DNA of 64,000 bases, taken from assembly GCA_036375715.1 (NCBI GenBank), contig DASVBS010000005.1, positions 43,347-107,346 on the forward strand. Direction: 5' to 3'. This document shows, one piece after another, positions 7,655 to 15,994 of this stretch (its first letter is position 1; the number at the start of each line of letters is the position of its first letter). A program made the position numbers and the translations under genes. The notes below the pieces were generated by a model that was given only the letters and a program-made list of their open reading frames with translations, was not told the origin of the DNA and searched no databases. This stretch comes from Longimicrobiaceae bacterium (GTDB taxonomy: Bacteria; Gemmatimonadota; Gemmatimonadetes; Longimicrobiales; Longimicrobiaceae).

Positions 7655-8983
7655 CTACCGCCCGATCTCGAGAACGCCGGCCATCTGGGGCTCGATCGCC
7701 TCCAGCGTTTCCCCGTCCCCCTGGCCGACGATCTGATAGAACAGGTGCAGCCGGTTCTCCCTCGTCCAGAGCGTCGGATCGTAGCTGGGCTCCCACAACC
7801 CTACCGGCGAGCGCCAGACATCCTCGATCACCCAGTCGTCCCGCTCGGGAGATCGCGAGGTCGCGATGGAGATTCCGCCCCCGCGCTCCTCGTCCCGGAA
7901 GATCACATGCACGACGCCATCGTTTCCGGCGACGACCTGCGGACGTGAGATCGGAATGCGCTTGGTCCCTCCGCCGCTCAGCCGAAACGGAAGGGTGCGT
8001 GTGCCGATCTGGCTCATTCTCCACTCCTGGCCGTCGTGCCAGAGCAGGCGATACTGCGGCACGTCCTCCCCCGGTTCACGCCAGTAGGTCGCCACCAGAG
8101 GTCTCCCCTCCGCATCCACCGCCATCGACGTCTGGTTGATCAGCTCACTCCCCTGGGGAACCTGCCACGCCACCTCCGCCGACGCCGCGGTGATCGGTAG
8201 CCTGTACGGCTCGCCGGAGGAGCGCCGCCAGGTGCGTCCCTCGTCGTCCGAGTATGCGTAGAGCACGTCGTGGTTGGATGCGACGTCAGGGGATTCACGC
8301 CAGGTCCAGCTGAGGTGCCAGCGACCCCGCCGGTCGACCACGAGCTGGTTGAAGTAGGCGTTTCTCTCCCCCTCTCCGTCGATGAGTGGATGTTGCACGG
8401 GAATCCAGGTCCCACGCCGGACGTCGTACCGGTTCAACAGCACGTCGCCCCTCCCCGAGGCGCCATCCCGATACAGGAAGAGGAGATCGCCGTCGGGAAG
8501 GTGGTAGAAGCCGGGGTAGGTGACCTGACTCTCGTACTGCCCGGTCATGGGGGAGCGCTCCGCCAGCTCCAGGGAGCCGGGCGCCTTCGCGCGCGCGTAG
8601 TTCAGCGGCTGCCCGTGATGGTCCCAGGCGACGTGCAGGTAGCCCTCGCCGTCCACCGCGATGCTGATGGCGTTGTGGGCGTCGCGAACGTTACCTCGGT
8701 ACTCCGTGACGTGCCGCTCCCAGTCATCACTTCCCAACCGACGACGGGCCAGCACCAGGCGGCCTTCCGGGTCGTAGTAGGCCGCGTACTGCAGGTCGCC
8801 ATGGCTGACCACGCTGCTCTGGCGGAAGACGACGGCGTTGACCGAGGATTGCGCCCAGCCCAGGCCAATCTCGGAGAGGTGGACCCCCCGATCGTTGGAG
8901 GGTGGCGTTCGGCTGGTGCAGGAGAGCGCGGCGGTCGCGCAGAAGAGAAGGACCAACGACCGGCGGAACGGCAGGATCAGCAT
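7655..8983 (-). CDS. BNR_4-type beta-propeller lipoprotein, possible polysaccharide lyase
   Basis: 442 residues. A lipoprotein signal ends at Cys22 (ATAALSC). The mature chain shows repeated short beta-propeller blades (AYYDPEGRLVLARRRLG, SIAVDGEGYLHVAWDHHG, VVDRRGRWHLSWTWRE, AVDAEGRPLVATYW). This pattern, with the block DAHNAISIAVD and a following HHG, is the one seen in BNR_4 proteins, a group that includes ulvan lyases of families PL24/PL25. A role in binding or cutting an acidic polysaccharide at the cell surface is therefore possible but unproven; the catalytic residues cannot be assigned with confidence from sequence alone. It converges on kup. Confidence 0.75.
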   Translation of the reverse strand: MLILPFRRSLVLLFCATAALSCTSRTPPSNDRGVHLSEIGLGWAQSSVNAVVFRQSSVVSHGDLQYAAYYDPEGRLVLARRRLGSDDWERHVTEYRGNVRDAHNAISIAVDGEGYLHVAWDHHGQPLNYARAKAPGSLELAERSPMTGQYESQVTYPGFYHLPDGDLLFLYRDGASGRGDVLLNRYDVRRGTWIPVQHPLIDGEGERNAYFNQLVVDRRGRWHLSWTWRESPDVASNHDVLYAYSDDEGRTWRRSSGEPYRLPITAASAEVAWQVPQGSELINQTSMAVDAEGRPLVATYWREPGEDVPQYRLLWHDGQEWRMSQIGTRTLPFRLSGGGTKRIPISRPQVVAGNDGVVHVIFRDEERGGGISIATSRSPERDDWVIEDVWRSPVGLWEPSYDPTLWTRENRLHLFYQIVGQGDGETLEAIEPQMAGVLEIGR

Positions 8984-9108
8984 CGCAGCGCGGTTCTGAC
9001 AAACCGGAAAACGGCATGAGAGCGGCGAAAGTTACGCCGCGCACCGCTGCCCGGCCACCCCCGGGGTAGAGAGGTGGACACGCCCCACTGGAGCGTGCCC
9101 TCGCACCC

Positions 9109-9297
9109 TCACCCGCGCAGAAACGCGGCCTTCATTCGCGCGATGTCGTCCGGAGAGAGCTTCTCGACAGGGGTCTGGTAGAGGGCCTGCAACTCGGCCT
9201 GGCGCCGCTGGGCGGCCAATTTCGCTGCGACTTCTGGCTTGAGGCGACGGGTCGGCCGGGGAGATTTCGAGGCCGTGCGTGGAGTCTTCGCTGGCAT
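9109..9297 (-). CDS. Small basic protein of unknown function
   Basis: 62 residues. A Lys/Arg/Pro-rich N-terminal half (about residues 1-25) is followed by a predicted helix, AAKLAAQRRQAELQALYQ, and a conserved-looking end, LSPDDIARMKAAFLRG. A weak purine run (GAGAG) lies about nine bases before the ATG. No function is recognised; the basic tail would suit nucleic-acid binding. It is the first of three same-strand genes with the 90-residue protein and the GNAT-ProC fusion upstream. It could still be a chance frame. Confidence 0.45.
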   Translation of the reverse strand: MPAKTPRTASKSPRPTRRLKPEVAAKLAAQRRQAELQALYQTPVEKLSPDDIARMKAAFLRG

Positions 9298-9424
9298 GAC
9301 TAAACACTCTCATCGTTTCGGGTCCGCCCTCGATTATTGCACAGGACGGGCCAGAACTCGTGACCGTAGATGTTTTTGAGTACGGGGCCGGCTCGGCCCC
9401 GGTTTCGATGGTCGAACGGGGAGC

Positions 9425-9697
9425 TCAGCCGCTGCGATCAATCGCCTCCATCACGCGGGCGATCTCGTCGTAGCGGAGGCTGCCCCGGCTTTGCAGCGCC
9501 TGGATCGTCTCGCGCTCGTGGGAGAGTCGACGCTCCAGAGCTTGGATGCGCTCGGCGGGTTCACCGTTGCTGCGGACCTGCTCGAGGGTGTCCTCGAGCT
9601 CGTCCACGAAGAGGAGCTTTTCGCCGATCCGGCGAGCCTCGGCGGCGGTCACTCGGGGCCCGGTCTCCAGGCCGGCTTCGCGATCCTTCTGCCGCAT
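9425..9697 (-). CDS. Small coiled-coil protein of unknown function
   Basis: 90 residues, strongly charged and helical from about residue 17 to the end, with heptad-like spacing of leucines (ELEDTLEQVRSNGEPAERIQ, then a second helix). The start is well supported: GGAGG sits four bases before ATG 9697. No family is recognised. It lies between the 62-residue basic protein and the GNAT-ProC gene on the same strand, with 86 bases separating it from the latter's stop. Confidence 0.65.
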   Translation of the reverse strand: MRQKDREAGLETGPRVTAAEARRIGEKLLFVDELEDTLEQVRSNGEPAERIQALERRLSHERETIQALQSRGSLRYDEIARVMEAIDRSG

Positions 9698-9783
9698 GGT
9701 ACCTCCGGAACTCCTGCGTTTGTGCGGGATGTGACGAATGCCGCAACCCGGGTGCCAGGGGCTCCAACCAGGCGCTGACCGTC

Positions 9784-11253
9784 CTATTCCGCGTACAACG
9801 TCTCGGCCTTGCTGGCGGACAGCAGGATCCCCTTGATCATCGCCGAGCTGAAGCCCTGGTGCTCCATCTCGTTCAGTCCGGCGATGGTGCAGCCGCGCGG
9901 GGTGGTCACCTGGTCGATCTCCGACTCCGGGTGCCGGCCCTGGCTCAGCAGCAGAGAGGCGGCTCCCTTGGCGGTCTGGGCGGCCAGGAGCAGCGCCTCC
10001 TCAGGATGGAAGCCGATCTCGATTCCGCCCTGCGAGGCGGCGCGGATAGCGCGCAGGAAGAAGGCGATCCCGCAGGCACACAGCGCGGTGGCCGGGATCA
10101 TCATGTTCTCGGGGATCACCACCGTTCGACCGACCAGATCGAAGAGCTCCTGGGCTTCCGCCAGAACCGGGTCGGACGGATCCTGGCTGGCGAGACAGGT
10201 CATCGACTCGCCAATCGAGACCGCCGTGTTGGGCATTGCCCGAATGATGGGGGCGGTGGTCCCGAGGGGCTCGCGCAGCTGGCGGATGCTCACGCCGGAT
10301 ACGACCGAGATGATGCGGTGGCGCTCGGGGTCGATCTCGGAGCGGATCTCCTCCAGGAGCTCGGCGATCTGCTGGGGCTGCACCGCCAGCACGATGATAT
10401 CGGACTCGCGTACCGCCTCGCGGTTGTCCGAGCCGACGTGGAAGCCGACTTCCGCGAAGTAGGTGAGCTTCTCCGGGTGCCGGCGCGTGATCCGGATGCG
10501 GTCCGGCGTGCAGTAGCCTGCCTCCGTCCAGCCCATCGCCAGGGCCCGTCCAAGGTTCCCCCCGCCGAGGATGGCGATGGTGGGATGCCTGGTGCGATCC
10601 ACTTCATTCATGCTCGAGACACTCCGATCTATGGGTAGGATATCCGCTCCAGTCTTAGCGGCCGCGCTCACCAAGCCACCGCCGCGTCTGGTCGTGGTGC
10701 TCCCGGGTTTGAGCCAGTCTGCCCGCGAGGCCTCCAGGTCGAGAACCACCGCCGATTTGTGCCCTGCGGCGATAGCGGTGCCGCCGTAATCGGTGGCGAG
10801 CTTCTGAGGAAAGTCGGTGACCGGCGCCACCCGGAACCCCAGCTGCTCGAACAGCCGCACGCGCATGGTGAAGGCGAAGACTCGCCGAACGCCGCGGGCG
10901 TGTGCACGCAGCACCGCCGCCTGAATGAGACGGCTTCCGATCCCGCGACCGTGGAAACCTTCGGCCACCGAGAGCGACGCGATTTCGTACAGGGAGGGCG
11001 AGTGAATGCGAAGGGCCACGCTTCCGACCACTCGACCCCCTGCCTCCGCTACGAGGAAGCCACCGATGTCCCGCTTGACATCCTCGGCGGTGCGGTCGCG
11101 GACCATGCCCTGCCGCGCGAAGCCAGCGAGCAACTGGGTGATGGCAGGCACGTCTGCGAGGCGGGCGGGTCGCACCTCGACCGGTTGTTCCGCTCCCGCC
11201 TGCGCGGCATTCGAATCTTCGACGATCTGCCCGTCAATACTGCCCTCGCCCAC
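9784..11253 (-). CDS. proC: GNAT acetyltransferase fused to pyrroline-5-carboxylate reductase
   Basis: 489 residues with two domains. Residues 25-172 are a GNAT acetyltransferase (VRPARLADVPAITQLL; acetyl-CoA loop GRGIGSRLI at 102-110) whose ending LFEQLGFRVAP resembles short N-acetylglutamate synthases. Residues 225-487 are ProC: Rossmann motif ILGGGNLGRAL, VQPQQI, RAMPNTAVSIGES and the C-terminal TTPRGCTIAGL block, reducing pyrroline-5-carboxylate to proline with NADPH. A linker of about 40 residues joins them. ATG at 10611 (residue 215), with GGAG ten bases before it, could start a separate ProC, so one polypeptide, two, or both are possible. The frame is continuous with no stop between the domains. 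Both activities work on glutamate-derived metabolites. Confidence 0.88.
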   Translation of the reverse strand: MGEGSIDGQIVEDSNAAQAGAEQPVEVRPARLADVPAITQLLAGFARQGMVRDRTAEDVKRDIGGFLVAEAGGRVVGSVALRIHSPSLYEIASLSVAEGFHGRGIGSRLIQAAVLRAHARGVRRVFAFTMRVRLFEQLGFRVAPVTDFPQKLATDYGGTAIAAGHKSAVVLDLEASRADWLKPGSTTTRRGGGLVSAAAKTGADILPIDRSVSSMNEVDRTRHPTIAILGGGNLGRALAMGWTEAGYCTPDRIRITRRHPEKLTYFAEVGFHVGSDNREAVRESDIIVLAVQPQQIAELLEEIRSEIDPERHRIISVVSGVSIRQLREPLGTTAPIIRAMPNTAVSIGESMTCLASQDPSDPVLAEAQELFDLVGRTVVIPENMMIPATALCACGIAFFLRAIRAASQGGIEIGFHPEEALLLAAQTAKGAASLLLSQGRHPESEIDQVTTPRGCTIAGLNEMEHQGFSSAMIKGILLSASKAETLYAE

Positions 11254-11498
11254 GGCTGTCCTCTAATGCACGTGCGACCGCCCTGCCGCTTCGGTGGACG
11301 GATCACAAAAGGGCGACCTCCCGACGGATTCGAGAGGCCGCCACCTTTCGAGCTACGCGGCGCCATGTCAGCATCGGCACCGCCCGATGAGTATCAATAG
11401 ATTTCCGCCTGGGAGAAGTCAACGACGAGTGGCGACCGCAGCACGTGATGCCATAGCTTGCGCAGTTGCCGCGAGCGTCGCCTTCCCCGATGAAGCGG

Positions 11499-11819
11499 CT
11501 AGGCCCCACCGACCAGCTTCAGCCCGATGATACCGGAAACGATCAGCCCGATGCAGACCAGCCGTACCGCCGTCGCGGGCTCTCCAAAGAGCACCATTCC
11601 CAGGATCGCCGTCCCCACCGTACCGATTCCCGTCCAGATGGCGTAAGCGGTGCCGAGAGGGAGCGTGCGTACGGCGAGGCCGAGCATCGCCATGCTCCCC
11701 ACCAGGGCAACCGCAGTGAAGAGGGTCGGCCACGGTCGGGTGAACCCCTCCGTGTATTTCAGGCCCACCGCCCAGCCCACCTCCAGCAGCCCGGCAATGA
11801 AGAGGATGACCCAGGCCAT
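11499..11819 (-). CDS. gdx: Small multidrug resistance family guanidinium exporter (Gdx/SugE)
   Basis: 106 residues with four membrane helices, the standard SMR length. The sequence [20 protein letters not shown] has the membrane Glu (residue 13) that binds substrate and proton, and the segments [17 protein letters not shown] and [12 protein letters not shown] are typical of the SugE branch, now known as Gdx guanidinium/proton antiporters, rather than EmrE-type drug pumps. SugE-type functions as dual-topology dimers. AAGGA lies directly before the ATG. No guanidine riboswitch is evident upstream in the 104 bases to the peroxiredoxin gene. Confidence 0.92.
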   Translation of the reverse strand: MAWVILFIAGLLEVGWAVGLKYTEGFTRPWPTLFTAVALVGSMAMLGLAVRTLPLGTAYAIWTGIGTVGTAILGMVLFGEPATAVRLVCIGLIVSGIIGLKLVGGA

Positions 11820-11923
11820 TCCTTACCGCCGCCCCGCGACGGCGGTGCTACCCCCGCACCCCTGCGCGCATGCCGCCCGCATTCCGCCGTCCATGGACCG
11901 TGTCATCCTCCCCGCTGCGCCGT

Positions 11924-12526
11924 TCAGCCCTGGTTCAGCCGTTCGATCGCGGCAATGACCTCTGCCGGATCGCCGGCCGGGTCGACGTCCGTGGCCTTGT
12001 AGACGATGCGGCCATCGCGACCGATGATGAAGGTCCAGCGCGCCGTCGTCAGGTCGCGAGTAAGCGTGATCTCCTCTCCGTTCACTTCGCGGGTGATGCT
12101 TCCCCCCTCGCGGGTCGGCACCCCGAAAGCGCGCGCGATGACCCCAGCGGTGTCGGACAGGAGCGGGAAGTTGAGGCGGTTGGTCCCCTTGAATGCCTTG
12201 AGGTTAGCGACCCGATCACCACTCACGCCCACCACCTCGGCTCCCATCTCCAGGAGCTTCGTGCGATTGTCGCGGAAGAGGCAGGCCTGCGTGGTGCAAC
12301 CAGCCGTCATGGCCGCGGGATAGAAGTAGACGACGAGGATCTTGCCGTTCCGCTGCTCCTTGCTGTTCCAGATTTCACCGTTGTCGGCGAGTCCCGAGAA
12401 GTCGGGGGCCACGTCGCCCACCTCCAGCGAACGGAGCTCGGCCTCCTGCGCCGCGGCCGGCGAGCTCGCGAAGCCAAGCGCGAGAACCGCGACGGCCGCC
12501 ACCGACAGCACCCTATTGAACGTCAT
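11924..12526 (-). CDS. Exported Bcp-like peroxiredoxin
   Basis: 200 residues. A Sec signal peptide ends about SSPAAA-QEAE (residue 27), so this thioredoxin-fold peroxidase works in the periplasm, while most Bcp/PrxQ proteins are cytoplasmic. The active site P-x3-T-x2-C is intact (Pro70, Thr74, peroxidatic Cys77) and a second Cys lies five residues on (Cys82), the resolving position of E. coli Bcp. It reduces hydroperoxides and needs a periplasmic thiol partner. A perfect AAGGAGGT lies six bases before the ATG. The C-terminus VIAAIERLNQG is a normal end. Confidence 0.92.
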   Translation of the reverse strand: MTFNRVLSVAAVAVLALGFASSPAAAQEAELRSLEVGDVAPDFSGLADNGEIWNSKEQRNGKILVVYFYPAAMTAGCTTQACLFRDNRTKLLEMGAEVVGVSGDRVANLKAFKGTNRLNFPLLSDTAGVIARAFGVPTREGGSITREVNGEEITLTRDLTTARWTFIIGRDGRIVYKATDVDPAGDPAEVIAAIERLNQG

Positions 12527-12678
12527 CGCCGGACCTCCTTCTTTGAGGGATCGCGCTTCCCGGTCGCATCGTTCAGGGTGACTCCTTCACGCTTTCACCG
12601 GGGTCGCGGGCGGCCAGCGGCCGCCGGAAGCAATATCACCATACTACACCGCTACACCCGCTTGCGGTACCGCGTTGG

Positions 12679-12942
12679 TTACGCGGTATCGGAAGCCCCG
12701 TCCGGCTGCTCGGGAGTGAAAGGAGCCGGGGCCTCACCGCCCATCAGGAATTCGATCTCGGCCTGAGCCTCATCCAGGATCCCGCGGGCGGTGGCGAGAT
12801 GACCGCACGCCTCCCGATACAGCGCCATCTGCTCCTCGAGATCGACGTCTTCTCGATCGAGCTGGGTCAGGATCTCGTCGAGCCGCTGAAAGAGGGCGCT
12901 CAAGCGCGGCCGCTCGGTCGAGCCCGCCGTGGAATCAGCCAT
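12679..12942 (-). CDS. xseB: Exodeoxyribonuclease VII small subunit
   Basis: 87 residues. The body, SALFQRLDEILTQLDREDVD followed by LEEQMALYREACGHL, is the helical-hairpin signature of XseB; several small subunits wrap around each XseA to build the nuclease that trims single-stranded DNA. The start is set at ATG 12942, with AGGAGG six bases before it; the longer open frame to 13047 only adds antisense-like residues. Its first eight bases overlap the 3' end of xseA, so the two are made from one message. The C-terminus is an acidic, Pro-rich tail. Confidence 0.93.
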   Translation of the reverse strand: MADSTAGSTERPRLSALFQRLDEILTQLDREDVDLEEQMALYREACGHLATARGILDEAQAEIEFLMGGEAPAPFTPEQPDGASDTA

Positions 12943-14386
12943 CCTGATCCTCCTGCTCTGGCTCAGGGCCCTCGGACCGGGCGCGCAGCGATCCTCGAGC
13001 CACCTGGATGCGAAGGGGAGTCCCCGCGGGGGCCTCCGCCGGATCACGCAGGATCCGGCCGTCTACCGTAACGACTGCATAGCCGCGCGCCAGCGAGCGG
13101 AGCGGGCTGCGCGCCTCGGTGCCTGCCGCGCGTGCGGCGAGGCCCAGCTCGAGCCGCTCCACCCGGTCACGTATGGACCGATGGAGCTCCCGGGCCACGT
13201 CGGCGAACGCTTCGGTCTCCCCCCGAACGCGGGCGTTCATGGCGCGGGCGAGGGCAGTGCGTACCGTCTCGAGGCGCTCGCGCATGCGGCGGTGGTGCTC
13301 GCGGGGCGCGTGAGCGTGCACCGTCCGCTCGGCCGCGCGCAAGCGCTCCTTCAGGCCCGCGTGACGCCTTCGCATGCGACGGGAAAGCGCGTCCGCCCGC
13401 TCGTCGAGCCCCTCAGCCGACTCGGCGAGTGAGCGCTGGAGAATCGCCGTGAGCGCGGCCGGATAGGCGTTCAGGCGGGCAAGGAGCTCCGTCCCATCCG
13501 GGGAAGCATACTCCGCGCCCGCCGTGGGGGTGGCGGCGCGGACGTCGGCCACATAGTCCGCCACCGTGTAGTCGGTCTCGTGCCCGACCGCGGAGATGGT
13601 CGGGAAGGGGCAGGCGGCGATGGCCCGGGCTACCGGCTCGGTATTGAATGCCCAGAGCGATTCGCGGCTCCCGCCCCCGCGTGCGATGATCACCAGGTCC
13701 ACCGGGGTCTGTCCCGGGTCGGTGCCGAAGCGGCGGATGGCCCGGGCGATTTCGGGTGCGGCCTCGACCCCCTCCACCGCGCTGGGGCTGACCACCAGGC
13801 GGATCCACCAGGCGCGGCGGCGCATCGTCCTCCACATGTCCTGCAGCGCCGCGCTGCCGGCGCTGGTCACCAGTCCGATACGCTCCGGGAAGCGCGGTAG
13901 CGGCCGCTTGCGCGACTCGTCCAGCAACCCTTCTTCGCGGAGTTGCTGGATCAGCCGGTCGCGGGCGAGGTTCCACAACCCTTCGCCGCCCGTGACCTCG
14001 ACCTCCTCCACCTCCATGCGGAACTGGCCGCGCCGCACGTAGATCCCCAGCCGGCCCTTGACGTCCACTTCCATGCCGTCGCTCGGCAGCGTCGGCAGCA
14101 TGCGAGCGCGGTCCGCCCACAGCACGCAGGAGAGCTCCGCTCTCTCGTCCTTCAGGCAGAAGAAGCAGTGCCCGCTGCGCACCTTCTTCCAACCCGACAC
14201 CTCGCCGCGCACCCAGATCGGCATCGACGCGCGCTCCCGCAGTACCGCATCGGCGCGCGCCACCACCGTCGAGACGCTGTAGGAGCGGCGCGGGGGCGGC
14301 AGGGAATCAGGGGGTTGAGGTTGGGAAGCCAGAAGCCAGAAGCCAGGAGCCAGAATGAAGAAGCTAGAAGCTAGAATGTGCACCAC
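12935..14386 (-). CDS. xseA: Exodeoxyribonuclease VII large subunit
   Basis: 483 residues. The OB-fold begins at SYSVSTVVARADAVLRE (about residue 35) with WVRGEVSGWK; the catalytic domain shows LVTSAGSAALQDM, IIARGGGSRESLWAFN and SAVGHETDYTVADYVADVRA, and a long charged helical region is followed by RSLARGYAVV. It makes up the nuclease core with XseB. The odd part is the start: the first 24 residues (MVHILASSFFILAPGFWLLA...) are encoded by the AAGCCAG/AAGCTAG heptamer array read on the minus strand, and no ATG or GTG exists between them and the OB-fold. Translation may begin at ATG 14386 or GTG 14383, or at a non-standard codon further in. Confidence 0.92.
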   Translation of the reverse strand: MVHILASSFFILAPGFWLLASQPQPPDSLPPPRRSYSVSTVVARADAVLRERASMPIWVRGEVSGWKKVRSGHCFFCLKDERAELSCVLWADRARMLPTLPSDGMEVDVKGRLGIYVRRGQFRMEVEEVEVTGGEGLWNLARDRLIQQLREEGLLDESRKRPLPRFPERIGLVTSAGSAALQDMWRTMRRRAWWIRLVVSPSAVEGVEAAPEIARAIRRFGTDPGQTPVDLVIIARGGGSRESLWAFNTEPVARAIAACPFPTISAVGHETDYTVADYVADVRAATPTAGAEYASPDGTELLARLNAYPAALTAILQRSLAESAEGLDERADALSRRMRRRHAGLKERLRAAERTVHAHAPREHHRRMRERLETVRTALARAMNARVRGETEAFADVARELHRSIRDRVERLELGLAARAAGTEARSPLRSLARGYAVVTVDGRILRDPAEAPAGTPLRIQVARGSLRARSEGPEPEQEDQDG

Positions 14387-14557
14387 AGGAAGAAGCTATA
14401 TGCCCTGTGCCGAACTTCACAAGCCGGCGAGCCGCTCGCGGTAGGGACAAGGTGACAAGGTGATCAGCCTGTCGCCTTCTAGCTTCTGGCTTCTGGCTCC
14501 TGGCTTCCATTCCCAGCCTCCCAACTCGTGACTCCTGACTCCTAGCTCCTGACTCCT
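14326..14557. repeat. Mirrored heptamer element with AAGCCAG / CTTCTGG units
   Basis: Left arm 14326-14374: AAGCCAG x3, GAGCCAG, AATGAAG, AAGCTAG x2. Right arm 14476-14510: CTTCTAG, CTTCTGG x2, CTCCTGG, CTTCCAT, the reverse complement of the left. Between them lies an 8-base tandem, ACAAGGTG x2 (14447-14462). Further right are more heptamers, GACTCCT x2, AGCTCCT, GACTCCT (14530-14557). The unit length is 7 as in the GAATTAC elements but the sequence is unrelated. The left arm overlaps the 5' end of xseA. Confidence 0.85.
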
Positions 14558-14655
14558 ACCTTCAAGCCCCCACCCCTACCTCCTGGCTTCTTGCCTCCGA
14601 CTCACTACCTTATTTCCGACCCTGTTCCACATCCTTCCCTCCAAGGCTTTGAGCT

Positions 14656-15603
14656 ATGAAACGACCGCACCGCTTGCTACCCGTCCGCTTGCTGCCCTTG
14701 CTCCTTGCCGCTGTCGTGGGCGCCTGCTCGTCCGCGGAGGACGCCACGGTGGGGGACAACGCCGACACCACGGCGACCGCCGATACCGGCGCCGCGGCCC
14801 GGGGGATCGCCCTCAGCGGCGATTTCGAGGGGCCACTCGGCCTGCAGCTCTGGAGCGTGCGGGAGCAGCTCGCAGAGGACATTCCCGGTACACTGCAGTG
14901 GGTCGCCCAGCAGGGCTTCCGCGAGGTGGAGCTGGCGGGCACGCAGGGACTCACGGCCGAACAGTTCCGCCAGGAGCTCGATCGTGCCGGTCTTCGCGCC
15001 AGCGCCATGCACGTCCCCTACGAGCGGCTGCGTGACAGTATGGAGGTCGTCTTCGCCGAGGCGGAGGCTCTCGGCGCGCCCGACATTGGAGTCGCCTGGA
15101 TTCCGCACGAGGGGAGCTTCACCCCTGAGCTGGCGCGTCAGACCGCGCAGGACTTCAATCGCTGGGGAGCCGCAGCCAGGGAGCGGGGACTTCGCTTCTA
15201 CTACCACAACCACGGGTACGAATTCGAGCCGGCCCCCGACGGCACGATCCCCTTCGACATCCTGATGTCGGAGACCGACCCGGAGAGCGTGTTCTATGAG
15301 ATGGACGTGTTCTGGACGGTGCACCCGGGCATCGACCCGGTGGCGCTGCTACAGCGCTATCCGGGTCGATGGAAGCTTATGCACATCAAGGATATGGCCC
15401 AGGGAACCGAGACCGGCGTCTTCACCGGAAGCGCACCGGCCGAGGCTCAGGTCGCCGTCGGCACGGGACAGATCGAGTACACCTCGGTCCTGGCCGCGGC
15501 GGAGGAGGTCGGGGTCGAGAAGTTCTACATCGAGGACGAGACCACTGACCCGATCAATAACATCCCCAGGTCGATCGAGTACCTCGAGCGGATCACCTAC
15601 TGA
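14656..15603 (+). CDS. Sugar phosphate isomerase/epimerase-like TIM barrel lipoprotein
   Basis: 315 residues. A lipoprotein signal ends at Cys24 (AAVVGAC), followed by an Ala/Thr/Asp-rich linker to about residue 50. The rest is an AP-endonuclease-2/xylose-isomerase-like barrel: LGLQLWSVREQL, GFREVELAGT, YYHNHGYEFE with metal-binding His/Glu, FYEMDVFW, WKLMHIKDMA, FYIEDE. Proteins of this family act on sugars such as inosose or 3-keto-glucosides, and surface or periplasmic versions are common in sugar-degrading bacteria. The gene is preceded by the heptamer element. Its 3' end overlaps the convergent 97-residue gene by 11 bases. Confidence 0.88.
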   Translation: MKRPHRLLPVRLLPLLLAAVVGACSSAEDATVGDNADTTATADTGAAARGIALSGDFEGPLGLQLWSVREQLAEDIPGTLQWVAQQGFREVELAGTQGLTAEQFRQELDRAGLRASAMHVPYERLRDSMEVVFAEAEALGAPDIGVAWIPHEGSFTPELARQTAQDFNRWGAAARERGLRFYYHNHGYEFEPAPDGTIPFDILMSETDPESVFYEMDVFWTVHPGIDPVALLQRYPGRWKLMHIKDMAQGTETGVFTGSAPAEAQVAVGTGQIEYTSVLAAAEEVGVEKFYIEDETTDPINNIPRSIEYLERITY

Positions 15604-15886
15604 GGGTCGAGGGGCTCTCCAGCCGGCGCTGGAAATCCTGGGCCTCGGCCAGGCCCTGCACGGTGTGCTGCACGTGCTGCAGCTCGGCTTCCACCAGGGC
15701 AATCTGACGGCTCAGCAGCTCGATCTGTTCGCTGAGGGTGGGATCGGAGCGTAGACGCGCCCAGGCCTCCAGCGTCGGCCGGAGGGCGAACCGGGCGGTC
15801 AGCCCGAGTACCGGTACGAGTATGATGATTCCGCCCAGCAGCACCGCGAGGACAGCGGTCAGGCCGAAGAAGATCTCGACGTTCAT
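15593..15886 (-). CDS. Small membrane-anchored coiled-coil protein, unknown function
   Basis: 97 residues. One or two N-terminal membrane segments (LTAVLAVLLGGIIILVPVLG, about residues 9-28) precede an amphipathic cytoplasmic helix (LSEQIELLSRQIALVEAELQ and on) with leucine heptads. This topology resembles small phage-shock-C-like or stress-accessory proteins, but no family motif is present. No clear Shine-Dalgarno is seen. It ends inside the 3' end of the TIM-barrel gene, tail to tail. Confidence 0.65.
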   Translation of the reverse strand: MNVEIFFGLTAVLAVLLGGIIILVPVLGLTARFALRPTLEAWARLRSDPTLSEQIELLSRQIALVEAELQHVQHTVQGLAEAQDFQRRLESPSTLSR

Positions 15887-15994
15887 GATTGGATAGCGCC
15901 AGGGTGCACCGAAGAAGTGTGAGGCCCCTACGTCCGGCCGCGGTGGAGGGTTTCGCCGCGGCCGCTTTCTTTGCTGCAGCTCCTTTCTTTGGTC

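Noticed and set aside
9370..10638. 422-residue plus-strand frame
   Set aside because: Antisense to the proC domain, with no recognisable motif.
14311..14386. True secretion signal on XseA
   Set aside because: The hydrophobic run is a by-product of translating heptamer repeat; the enzyme is cytoplasmic in all known cases.
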